From: Ypsolopha sequella
Taxonomy: Eukaryota; Arthropoda; Insecta; Lepidoptera; Ypsolophidae
Direction of reading: 5' to 3'
Assembly: GCA_934047225.1 (NCBI GenBank)
Contig: OW203991.1
Span: 682,001 to 746,000 of the forward strand
Length of the DNA stretch: 64,000 nt
The translations under genes and the position numbers were made by a program. Below are positions 1-13,200 of this stretch, piece by piece. How positions within the stretch are numbered: the first letter of the stretch is position 1; every line of letters starts with the position of its first letter. The notes under the pieces are model-generated. The model was not told the DNA's origin. It saw only the letters and a list, made by a program, of their open reading frames with translations, and did not search any database.

Positions 1-624
1 AATATAAAACCGACTTTTTTCTCTTTTGCCCTGAATCCGCCCCTCTCGCACTGCGCATTTTTTCGCTTGGAGTGACAGTGACAAAAATAAAATTCGCATA
101 GCCTCTTAATACTCGTTTTCACTAACGACGAAAAAGGCGACGCCTACTTTTGCTGCGCGAACAGTTCCGTTAGCCGTGGCCTTAAGGTTGGTGAAACGTG
201 TTTTGCTCTAGCCGACTCTTAAATATTTACGCGTCTGATTTAGTCGCTTTCTATGGTTAGTAAAAACAGGCACAAGACTGGAATGGGACGAGAGACAAAC
301 ACAAATATATCAAAACCTTTCCACTTAAACGAAAACAGTAACGTTTTGAATCAAAAGCACTTGTACAGTAGTTTCAGTTATTATTTCATTTATAGTCATT
401 TATAGACTTAAGGTCAGTTACTGGTGACGTAAACGATCAGTCAGTCCGACCCTGTACCCAAAATCTATAAAACTTATAGCAAAATTTCAAGGGAATATTT
501 TGTTAAAACAGTGTTGGAGCTTTGTGATCAACCGATCACCAAACTTAGAAGGCTTTAATGAATATTAAAATACTACGTTCAAGTCTTTATAATATGTGTT
601 GAGTGCGAAACAAATATCAATTTA

Positions 625-1011
625 TAGTAGTTTATGGTACAAGGGTGCAATGGAATAAATTCCGAGGACGATTTAAAACACGAGCGTAGCGAGTGTTTTA
701 AACGTAACCGAGTAATTTATTGCTTTTACGCCCGTGTATCATACTACATTTTTCAATGCATAGTGTGAGGAAATGAAAACAAGTATAATCTTGTGAACTT
801 TAAATTATAATTGGCTCAAAAGGACTGTATCCAGAGCCGTTAAACGGTGTAAAAAAAGTATAACGTCTATGGTACACAGGAAAGGCTGCAGGTTAGCCAA
901 CCATTGTAAAAAAATAAAAAAAAATTAATAAAGCCCTAGGGCAAAATAATCGACTTTCTGTTCGGTTTTGATGCATAAAAAGTGGGCCTTTACGAGCACA
1001 TGCATTGAAAA
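625..1011. repeat. Dispersed repeat, copy 1 of a pair
   Basis: Begins ATAGTAGTTTATGGTACAAG and ends CACATGCATTGAAAA. It is nearly identical to 11448-11848, including the inner palindrome AACACTCGCTACGCTCGTGTT written in reverse. Each copy lies 80-150 bp on the donor side of a DDB1 exon. Confidence 0.9.
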
Positions 1012-1153
1012 GTATTTAAAAGGAGCGTCTATAAAAATCACTGGCATGTTTTTTACAATTTTGCTCAAATATTTACCTTTGTTTCGCGTCGCGTACCAAC
1101 GACGGATAACGACAATTCGCATACATAAGAACATAACGAAGTAAAACCCTCAC

Positions 1154-1284
1154 CTGTCCTTCTGACACACGAACAAATTGAAGCTATTCTCAGCGCCCAA
1201 GAAAGTGTCGTCGTCCAGTATCTCGACCGCCATTATCCAGTTCGGGATGTAGTCGCGAGCGATCTCCTCGAAACTACCCTCCAT
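1154..1284 (-). CDS. DDB1: DDB1 exon, BPC propeller, last coding exon inside the window
   Basis: Reads [20 protein letters not shown] then [20 protein letters not shown] and QKD, matching human [44 protein letters not shown]. Acceptor TTTTGCAG, donor GTGAGGG. The Met is internal, not a start. The final C-terminal exons lie left of the window. Confidence 0.97.
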
Positions 1285-4200
1285 CTGCAAAACGACATGG
1301 AGTTACATGTTAATGTTGAAGACTTTAACCTCTACAACAATTTGGAATGTAAGTTTTAACAAACAATGAAATATAGTGACTGATATGCCTTAAAAAAAAC
1401 GGCTAAGTGCGAGTCAGGAATCGCGTACCTACGGGTCCGTATTGTGGATGATACATTTAATTTTATCATTTTTTTTCGTGAACATCTCGACCGCCTTATT
1501 TTTCCTGTAATATTTACGTAAACACATATTAGCATGATTTTTTTCATATTTTTTGGTCCACCAGTTTTGGAGATAAGGGGCCCTTATGCCCCCCACATTA
1601 AATTTTTATGGTTTTTCAAGGATTTCTCAAAATTCATGCAATTAAATATAGCCAAACTATATATTTTTTACAATCAGATTTTGAACATCTACAATTTGAT
1701 ACCCATATTGTATTTTTATATATTATTTTACTTATTTTTTTATATTTTTCATTTCTGCTCAATTTTTAAATCGCTATAGTTTTCCTGTTATTGGCCAGTT
1801 ATGATCTATAATCGACATTTTGTTCATATTTTTCGGTCAACCATTTTCGGAGATAAGGGGGGGGGACGTACATATTTTTGTGGTTTTTTAAAGATTTCTC
1901 GAAACCAGTGCCAGTAAATAGTATATAGTTTTACAATAAGCTTTTTAATATCTATATATATAACAATTTCCAATTTTTCATATTTTTCTTACACCCTGAT
2001 ATGTAGGCAAATTAATGTTATTTTGTGCCAAATTTCATGTCTTTATCTTTAACGGTGCTAAAGTTATGAGGCTGTAACATACGGACGGACGGACAACTGA
2101 GTCTCACCATATCTCATAATATCCCTCCCCCAATTCGTAACTTCACTTCCCTATTTAGTTTTAAATCTAAATTTAAATCTTATTTATTATCAGCGCAAAA
2201 ATCTGCTTAAGTATCTATATTGTATATTTATGTGAGTATAAAATATGTATGTACTACATTATCTTTTTACTTTTATGTTTGCATGTGCATGCCGTAGGTT
2301 AAGCTTAGGTTGTAACATGTTTATATTCACTATTGTCATCAAACATTTATCGATTACTTTCTTCATCTGCTTAATTTTTATCTCTTTATGTAATGAGAAT
2401 AGTAAGGGAATAGATATACCTAAACTAATTTATTTTGCGATAGTAATATTAATTGTAATATTTCTGTTTTTCTCCTAACAAATAAATAAATAAATGTCTT
2501 TTATTTGTTAGTTGCGGAGTATCAACTTTGTAGCGGAATCGTTTGCTCATTATTTATGTATCTACTACTACCCACATGACACCAACAAATTACATTTTGT
2601 TCACACGGTTCGTTGTATGTGATCAGTAAATTGAATTGATAACTCATAGTTTTATGGTTTAGCCACAGGTACGAGTGACTCTGGCTCCCGTGAGTCACTT
2701 CATTCGGGTATTATTTAAAAATCGGTGCTGCAAAGCTAAATGTTTCGCAGCAATATGCTGAAATACCTTTTTCTTGCCACCAAATAGTTTTTATTTTTGT
2801 ACATATTTTAGTTTATTCTGCTAATAGTGTAAGGTTTTTATTATATATATCAGATTGTTTCATTTTAGTTTTTTTTAATTACCTTTCTATGATATTCTGT
2901 ACATGGTGGCATGAAATAAATATATTACTTACTTATCCCACTAATATTATAAATGCGAAAGTTTGGATGGATGTTTGTTACTCCTTCACGCCGTAACTAC
3001 TGAACCGATTGGTCTGAAAATTTGTACAAATGTAGTTCTAGACCTGGAATAGCACATAGGCTACTTTTTATCCCATAAATCAGTTCCCATGGGATGGCAA
3101 TGGGTTGTCAAATTTCTTTGGAAAAGTGATGTTTTGCTCCTTCACGCCCCGTACCTACCGATTGGGCTGAAACTTGGCACAAATGTAGTTCTAGACCTGA
3201 AATAGGACATAGGCTACTTTTTATCCCATATATCAGTTCCCATGGGATGGCAATGGGGTGACAAATTTCTTTAGAAAAGTGAAGTGTTTTACACAAGCTC
3301 AAGCACAAGCTCCTTTAAATTTGCACAAGCGCAAAGTACAAAAAAATGGTACCAAATAAAAAGAAAAACGGTCAAGTGCGAGTCAGACTCGCAAGTCGTC
3401 CGTAATTCGACAGTTTTGCGAATAGAAAATTTAATTTTGACATTTTTGGAACTTTAACGGTGAGATTCCGTTGTCCATCCATCCGTATGTCACAGCCTCA
3501 TAACTTTAGCACTGTTAAAGACAAAGACTTAGAATTTTGCACAAAAGAGGAAAAAAAAAATATTCCTAAAACCACAATATGGGTATCAAATTATAAGTAT
3601 TAAGGAGGTGATTATAAAATTATATAATTTGGCTATATTAACTTGCACCTTTTTCAAGAAATCGTCGAAATACCACAAAAAAAATGTATGTACCCACCCC
3701 GATTATAGGTCATAACTGGCCAATTACAGGATAATTATAGCGTTTTTTTTTTATACAAATGAAAAATAAAAATAAAGTTAAATAAATTTATACATATTTT
3801 TTTAATACAATATAGGTATTAAAAAGTCGATTGTAAAAATATATAGTTTTGATAATTTACTTGCATCTATTTCGATAAATCCTCAGAAAACCACAAAAAA
3901 TGTATGTCCCTTCCCTTATCTCCAAAACTGGTGAACCGAAAAATGTAAAAAAAAAAAACCACGGCAATAAGTGCTTACGTAAAGACTACAGAAAAAAAAA
4001 TTGAGAAATTCACGAAAAAAAAGACCAAATAAAATTTTCTGTTCCCAAAACTGTCGAATTACGAAACCTAGGTACGCGAGTCTGATTCGCACTTGACCGG
4101 TTTTTCGTCAAATATAACAGGAATAATTAGCGTACTTACGGCTACAATCTACTCCGCGGACTCAATGCGGAACTTATTGAAAATCATTTTTGAATTAGTA

Positions 4201-7200
4201 AACGTGCGACAACAAATTTTATAAGCAATCGTGCTTTTTCCGTTCAGAAACGCTGATACGCCTTCGACCTCGCCAAAGACACTTTATCTGGGGATAAAAT
4301 ATCTAGCCATCCATCAGCCTGTGTTCGTTTACTGCTGGAAATAGGCCTTTCTAAAATTTTGCCACTCTTGGCGCTCCTCCGTCATGCTCATCCAGCCGCT
4401 ACCCGCGAAGTCCGCCGGGCCAGCAGGCACGAGGTCGGTCTAGGCTACGCTTTGCTGCACGTGGTGTCCATTCTAGGCCTTTTGGCTCCAACGGCAATCA
4501 CGTCGGCGACAAATATGGGCCTACCCACTGCCACTTCAACTTACTGATTCGGCAGATTATGTCGATGACTTTCCGCAGTGCTTAAAGGCAAAAGTATTTA
4601 ACCGATAAGTTATCTCTTACCAAGGGCTTGATCCACCGACTTAAGGTCGCTTAAGGAGCTATGGAGCGAGCTTTGCGTGGGATATCTCTAATGAATAAAA
4701 TCGAATCAAATAAAAGTAAAAAATAATTTCGTTCGGAAACGCGGCTCGGCCTACGGCCTGAACAAAACCACTTTAGCAAAGGACATTTCAAAGAACAAAA
4801 AAATAGTTTCGTTTTTAAAAGCGGCTCGGACTTCGGCCTCGCCAAAGACCACCAAAGATACTTTACAAATTATGATGACATTTTTCAGGGTATTCGGAAA
4901 ATCATTCCATAAGGACAAGAATATTTTTCGAAATACAGTTGCTTTGAAGTTATAGAGCTGAAATTTTGCTTCTGTTACTAGGGTTGGGTTTAAGGATTTA
5001 ATATATTTAAGAAAAAAATATTGTGTTTCAAAGTGTTAACACACTAACCGAAGTTTAATTCAGAGAAAAAAATTATAATTTCGTTCAGAATTTACCTAAA
5101 TTTTCAATTATGAATTTCCAAATTTTACCTCGGAATCAAATCAGTGATCGAGAAATTATTTCGTGAGGAAACGTAGCTCGGCCTTCGGCCTCGTCAAAGC
5201 CTGAGAATCAAATAAGAGATCAAGAAATAATTTCAAACTACAAAAAACTAAATCCACGCGGGCGAAGCCGCGGGCAAAAGCTAGTTTACCATAAAGGTTC
5301 CTTTTGTACCTTTTAGGTACGGAACCCTAAAAACCAAAATTCGCTTCTACGACGCGACGTGACGCCTGATGGCAAACGTCGATGAGATCAAGGACGAAGT
5401 CCAGGGACTTCCCACAAAAAAGTCGGTAACAGACGAATGACCGATACTACGCAACTGTCTGTTACCACTGTTACACTACGGGTACTGATGACGTCACACC
5501 GGAACACTACGAGTCGCGGGGGGGTCGACTCGTTGTCGACGTTCCAATGTCTATGGACATATATATCCCAAGTAACAATTCATTCGGGCCTAGGTTGTGA
5601 AAACTTCCTTTAGTTTGTATTTGGGTCGCAAAAAGGTTAATGCTTTTCTATCTAGGCATATTAAGTACTTGAGAATGATTATTAAGTTCTAAAACTAATT
5701 GTTTATCATAACAACCTTTAAGCCGTTGACAAGAGTTTAAATTAACGTTATTTTGACTTGTGTTTCACGACCTTAAAGTCCTAGGATCTTATAGTTGTTG
5801 TTGACTCTTGATTAGGTTCTGGAGAGGCTAGGATTATGCTTAAGTGAGATCTAAAGGTTAAATTTTTAACTTTGATATAACCACAAAGCTATGGAATGTT
5901 GAAATTACTTAGAAGTTATTTCTAAAACCTATCTAAAGCCTTTAGGCTGTATAAAAGTTGTCTCGGCAAACAAATTAGGACTGCATGGTGAAAACCAAGA
6001 CCAAAAGGCTATAGTTCAGAGCTGAAGGCATGATTTATGTCCTACAAGAATATTTGAAAGCTTTAGAGGCATTCTCAAATATTATCAGTTGTCTCCGCGA
6101 ATTCAAATTACGATGTCTTGCAAATTGAACCAACACAGGGTGATTTAAACAAAACGGAGTGGAAATTTTAAACGGAAAGTGCGGAAAATTTCCTACGAAT
6201 AATGAATACAGCGGTTAGTATATATTATTAGGGTTCCGTACCTCTAAAGGAAAAAAACCGGTCAAGTGCGAGTCAGACTCGCATACCTAGGGCTCCATAT
6301 TATGGATGAAAAATTTAATTTTGTAATTTTTTTCAACCGTTTTAATTGTCCTGTAATATTTACGTAAACACATATTACTTCTTGAAAGTATGTGTGATAG
6401 AGCAATCGGCTGTAATAAACGGATAGACAGACAGCCATAGAAGTGATCCTTTTAGATTTCCATTTTTCCTTTTGAGGTATCTATCTATCTATATATCCAC
6501 AATATATCCATCTATCTATCTGTTTATCTATCTATCTATATCCAAGCAAAATATCTTTGGAACGGAAAGTGGTACATCCCTAGGGGTTGGACCATGGGGT
6601 GCCAAAAAAAAGTTCTTTTTTGTCAAAACTTTGACAGCCTGCATCTCTCAAACGGCTGGAGCTAGACCCATGTTGATGGATGTCTAGGAAAAGGTCTTGA
6701 CGAGATCTACCTGCCAAAAAAGTCAAAACTTTACAGGCCCGTATCTCCTAAACGGCTGATGCTAGAACCATGTTCATGGTATTCCAAAAAAAGTCGTCGG
6801 CGAGATCAAGATGACGTTAAAAAAATTGCTATAATTTTGATCGGCCATATCTCCCGAATGGCTAATTTTAAGGAGTTTGGGTTTCAATTATAGTGATCGG
6901 TCAAGCTGGAGCTACATGACAAAAAAAAATTTAATTTGACCGGTTTTGACAATTTTTGAACAGGTCTAAAGAAGTATTCTGATTTGCATGAAACTCGGTA
7001 TCAAGGGGCATTTAGGGTCGCCGATTACGCTGCCGTATTCAAATTTGACATTTTTTGACAACTGATAGGGATTTTGACACTTTTTCGGAAAAACTTTGAA
7101 AGGTGAGTCCCTGTATTCCCAGAGCGAGTGAGAGTACTTAAAATGTTTGTTTCTGAAAAAAAAGTTATTTGTTTCCTGTAGGCCACGCGGGCAAAGCCGC

Positions 7201-10200
7201 GGGCAGAAGCTAGTTTTTTTATATTTTTCATTTGTGCTAAATTTTTTAACTTCTATAGTTTCCCTGTAATTGGCCAGTTTTCATATTTTTGGTCTACCAG
7301 TTTCGGAGATAAGGGGGGAACATACATATTTTTGTGGTTTTTTCAAAATTTCTCGAAACTTGTGAGAGTAAATTTAGTAAAAGTGTATATTTTTACAATT
7401 AGCTTTTTAATATCTACAATTTGATACCCATATTGTATTTTTAGGATAATATTTGTTATTTTTCTTACTTTTGTTTTTGAAATATTTTGAAAAATTTCAA
7501 ATTTTTCAATTTTTTTACACTCTGATATATGGGTAAATTAATTATTTATATGCCAAATTTCATGTCTTTATCTTGAACGGTGCTAAAGTTATGACATACG
7601 GACGGACGGACGGACGGACAACGGAGTCTCACCATAAAGGTTCCTTTTGTACCTTTTAGGTACGGAACCCTAAAAACAGAACCCTTATAGGATCACTTTG
7701 TTGTCCGTCTGTCTGCCCGCCTGTCCGTCTATCTGTCCAGACCCTTCATCTCAAGAACGCGTGAAGTTATCAAATTGAAATTAAAACCATATAATCAACT
7801 CTACTGTTACTTGAAGTTGCGAAAAAAATAAATTTTTATGTTAACGCAAAAAAAAACGGCTTTTAATGCCACTAAAATCGTATATTTCGACATTCTCAAG
7901 GGAATCAAAATGTATAGGGTAATTTCCGTTGACCTAGAACTATGAAAGGCAAGTATTATTTTATACTACGAATACAGGAAAACATCTAAAAACTATACAT
8001 TTGTAATTTAATCATAAAAAAAAGTCTGAATTATTTATAACTAGCTGTTGCCCGCGTCTTCATCCGCGTGAATTTAGTATGTAATGCGTTTCATATTTTA
8101 CAATGAAAGCTTCAACATCCCGCTAAATCCTGTTATGCGTACGGTTTTCTTTAAAAAAAAAACCTCTTATACGTGTCTTATTTTTCTCAATATGATTTAT
8201 GCGAAGTTGTAAGTAAGTGTATATATGTATATAAGTTATACAAAATATATAAGTTTATATATGCCCAGGGATTGTGATTTTCCATATCAAAGTTTTTAAC
8301 CCATTTCATCCCCATTAGGGGATGGATAATTTTTGAAAACTTTCCTACATGTATCTCATTATACGTTTTAAGGAAGGAATATTTAAGCAAAGTTTTAACT
8401 AGATACACTCAAGGGATGCAATTTTCGATATATAACTTAACACGCTATTTTATCCCCTCGGGGGATGAGTTTTGTAAAACCCTCTCACAGGTTTCTCATA
8501 ATTTATTAAAAAGAGTATTTATGCGAAGTATGTTGACACTTCAGTATATGTTGATACTCCCACGGATTATGATTTACCAAACAAGTTTCTACCCCATTTC
8601 ATTATGAATTGATTTTCAAAAAATCTTTTCTTAGCGGATGTTTACGCAATAAAAGGAACCTACGGTGCAAATTTCATGTTCCTAGGTTTAGCTGTTTGGT
8701 CTCGGCGTTGATAGATCAGTCAGTCAATCAGTCAGTCAGTCAGTCAGTCAGGGTATTCTTTTATATACAAATTTGTACGGAACCCTCGACGGGCGAGTCC
8801 AACTCGCACTTGTCCGTTTTTTTCAAGATAGGTAGTCTGGTCACTGTTGAGGACTACTTAAGGCTAAATTTAAATGTATTCAGTAGTAAAGGTAAAACAT
8901 AAGTTAGACAAGTACCTATCGACTAAACATAATTGAAAAAAGAAATAGTAACTTATTTGCACTCAAGGAGCAGCCTGTAGCTGCTTGATATCACTTGTGA
9001 TGAACACTTGAACACTTGATTTTGCTTAATGGTTGTGGTCGCGACTGGCGAGTATTGAATTACTCCTGACGATAACCTGAAAGCTATGAAAACAGCCTTT
9101 TGGTTTTATATAGCTCCGCGAAATTACCTTTAGCTCTTACTTTGGCAAAAATTAAGAGTTTTGAGCTGTTATAGTTCTAAAAAGGTTAACTTGAATGCTT
9201 TCTAGTAATTTCCTAACGTCAGCCATATTTATTCACTAAAATAAAAAATAAAACGAACTGAAAATAACATTTTAATACAACGAAGCAAAATTAAATAACA
9301 TGTTCTATACAATTTTAAATATACGTTTTTATATATGAGTATAACTTTTATTTCTAAAGTGACAAACCATCAAACACCTTACTTTTTCATTTTTTTTTAT
9401 TGAAAATGTCCTGAAAATTTGCAATTACGAAAGGCCCGTCTCGCATATAGCACTATTATCCTAAAGTTTCACGATAATGTACCAATCGCACTATGTTTTG
9501 CATTTTATCTGACTTTAACATGCTACTAACTATTTTTTAAGAATACAAAACTTACATATCTAGCCATTTTGAAACTTGGTATAATGACAGGGAATGGCGC
9601 CATTATAAATAAGTAATTTAAACCCACCATTAGTGTTTCTGCGTACAAACAATCTTAAACAGAAACATTTTAAAACCCGAAAGTCCTGGAAAAGCGTTAT
9701 TCATTTCTATCAAAAAGGTTTTAAGTTGTCATAGAGTTACATCCAAGACTAATGTAGAATCTATTAGTTGTATTGTATGGTTATATTAACGTTAAATTAA
9801 GGTTGTGAAGGTTATATTTGGGTTTTGAGTAAGTAGTTAGAAAGGTTATAGATAAGAGCTACAGGTTTTGCTGTAGCTCTCAGAAAGGTTCTACAACGTG
9901 GGCCCTTTTTGCACTCAGGAGGTAAATATAACGTTAATATAAAGTAATTGAGACTACAAAGACTTATGAGCAGATTTCCATACAAAGGTATTAGAACCTT
10001 TTCAGTACCTTTCTAAAACCTTAAAAGTTACTTGGGATGTACCTGTTTGTACTGCAACAGACTCATGGAGCGCATCAGGTCTCCGACCAGGATGAAGTCG
10101 CCCTTCACCTTCAGGTAGAGAGCCACGATGTTGTTAAAGTGACTGCACTCCAGTCGCAGCTCCTTCTCCGACGTCCACTCGAATAGACGCACCTGGGACG

Positions 10201-13200
10201 TTCACAGAATATCAAGGAAAACTTAACTAATTGTCAGAGGTGAGATGAGAGGTACGTCAGGATCGTAGCAGATGAACATCTGCAGTCTCTATATATGGTA
10301 CACAGATACTCATAGCAGTAATAAGGAGTAACCTGTTCCCTTATTGTGTAACTTCAATATCTATCGCTATCGCCTTAAAAGTTTCGTAATTGGCTAGAAA
10401 TTACATCACAAATAGTTTTTAGCCGATCACGATGCCTCTGAAAGCGATAGCGATAGATGTTGAAGTTAGACAATAAGGCCCCTTAATCGTGCGCTGCTGT
10501 GTGGAAGACATGTCAAATGAGTGGACTTTGTAAAAGATTTAGGATATCATGCGTCCACTGCTGGACACAGGCCTCTCAAATATTTCGCCACTTTTGGCAG
10601 TCCTCAGTCATCATCATTCAGCCGCTACCCGCAATGTCCTTCAGACCGTCGGTCCAGCGGGCATGAGGTCGGCCTACGCTGCGCTTTGCTGTACGTGGTC
10701 TCCATTTCATCGCTTTTCGGCCCCAACAGCCATCGTGTTATCGACAAATATAACCAGCCCACTGACACTTCAACTTATTAATTCGGCAAGCTATGTCGGT
10801 CACTTTCGATCACTGACGGATTTTATCCATCAGAGATATCCCAAGCATAGCCCGCTCCATAGCTCGTTGAGCGATCCTAAATCGGCAGATTAAGCCCTTG
10901 GTAAGAGACCACGTGTCAGCACCGTACGTCATCATTGGAAGGACACACTGATATGCGACCTACTTCGTTATATTTCTATAACAATTGCTGTGACAGGACT
11001 CTAAGTTCTCTGGCGCCGCAGTCGGGTTAAATGGCAAATATCCCCTCATTGTAGCTTGACAACTTTTAAGTCAACAAGGGCAAAGGGAGTGAGGTAACGG
11101 GAGCGGTAAGAGGCGCGCGTTTCCTAACGGTCTTTGTAAGTCTCACATTCAAGTTGATATAGTAAAATGACACTTACCGTGCTGTTAATAGAGGCTAGCA
11201 GTTTCCCGTTGAACTCGACGAGTGTGTAACATGCTCCCTTTATCTCTTTCTCCGCGATCTGTATCAGTCTTCCTTCTGTCCAATGGAATAATATAATTCT
11301 ACCCTGTTGTGGGGAAAACATACCACTGTTGTTATTACTTATATTATTATTTAACTGACTACCTATTACGGCTAAAGCTGTGACAAACGGAGAGCGGAGG
11401 CTTAGTAATAAGATCCCCGTCTAATTTAGGCAAAGACTCAATACATAATAGTAGTTTATGCTACAAGGGCGCAAAGGAATAAATTACGAGGACGATTTAA
11501 AACACGAGCGTAGCGAGTGTTTTAAACGTAACCGAGTAATTTATTGCTTTTACGCCCGTGTATCATACTACGTTTTTCAATGCATAGTGTGAGGAAATGA
11601 AAACAAATATAATCTTGTGAACTTTAAATTATAATTGGCTCAAAAGGACTGTATCCAGAGCCGTTAAACAGTGTAAAAAAAAAGCATAACATCTATGGTA
11701 CACAGGAAAGTCTGCAGGTTAGCCAACCATTGTAAATAAATTAAAAAAATAAATAATAATAAAGCCCTAGGGCAAAATAACCGACTTTTTGTTCGGTATT
11801 GTATTGATGCATAAAAAGTGGGCCTTTACGAGCACATGCATTGAAAAAAATATTTTCACACTTAATTATGGGAAACTTAAAATTTGCAGAGTTGGGAGTG
11901 CAGAGTAAATAATTTCCATCAGACGGCACGAACCTGCTTGGGCTCCGCCTCCTCGGGATTCAATATGGCGGTTCCCACGGCGTAGTAGTGGTTGGGGTCG
12001 TCGCCCAGTTTGCACGATATCAACGACATCGCGAACTCGCTCGTCTGCAGCTGATGCGCGTGCAGCACTGGAACAATATTACTGGTTATAGCGACGGTTC
12101 AATGTCTGTCTGGGTTCTGACAATGTAGATGGGGTCCGTTTTAAAACCCGCTTCATTAGATACAGACAATTTATTAGATTGGAATATTGGTTTATCATTT
12201 ATCATAGACACTTACATGCTACATGTAAATTTTAATGTAAAATATAACAATGGAACTAGATATAGTACGGGATATTACAATAAAATAAAATGTAAATTGA
12301 AAATTAGTACACTTTTACATAAATAATAAGTATGGGAATAAATAATACACATCTATAATGCAAGGTAGGTGTTAGAGCTAATGGCGGGCTCGACTGTGAT
12401 GTACCACTACTCTACTATCACATCTCTCATACAAACACAAACAGAAAGGCTTGTTCACATTATTTTTTTCGCGGGAAAAATTGTAGTCAAGTTATACAAG
12501 CGTCCGAATATCCGATAACTGGTTATTAGACACAGCTTAAAGTTATACAAGCGTCCGAATATCCGATAACTGGTTATTAGACACAGCTTAAAGTTATACA
12601 AGCGTCCGAATATCCGATAACTGGTTATTAGACACAGCTTAAAGTTATACAAGCGTCCGAATATCCGATAACTGGTTATTAGACACAGCTTAAAGTTATA
12701 CAAGCGTCCGAATATCCGATAACTGGTTATTAGACACAGCTTAAAATACCGAAGTGAGTTATCGCGTCAATTATATATTTGTAAATCTTAACGCAAGCAC
12801 GTGCAGATGTGAGCAAGTTCCGTGAAGAAATATTCACAAATCCCCATTGATGGGGATTGTCAACTGGGATTTGTGGAATAACCCATATAAAGTAGTAACA
12901 TTCATTTATTAATTATTTAGTAGTTTTCGTTGAATGGCAGTATCCTAGGACCATGGAGCAACTAACCCCGAGGGAAATTCCGGTCCGCTAGATTCTACCA
13001 ACTAATCAGTGTTTTTGTACAGACTTGACTATATGCAGTACATCCCAATCACAGGGGATTCTCTATTTCTATCACCGCGTGGCTTAAGAGGCTGCACAAT
13101 GCTAAAATTCAGTCCTGCTCTAACGCTTTTGTTTTTTAACTGTCTATCCTGCTCTAATCAGATGCCGCGCACGCAAAACTTCAGTTATTTTGAAATCGCG

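Noticed and set aside
4359..4547. Short open frame at 4359-4547 and similar ones at 10521-10893
   Set aside because: Both lie in copies of the same dispersed repeat.
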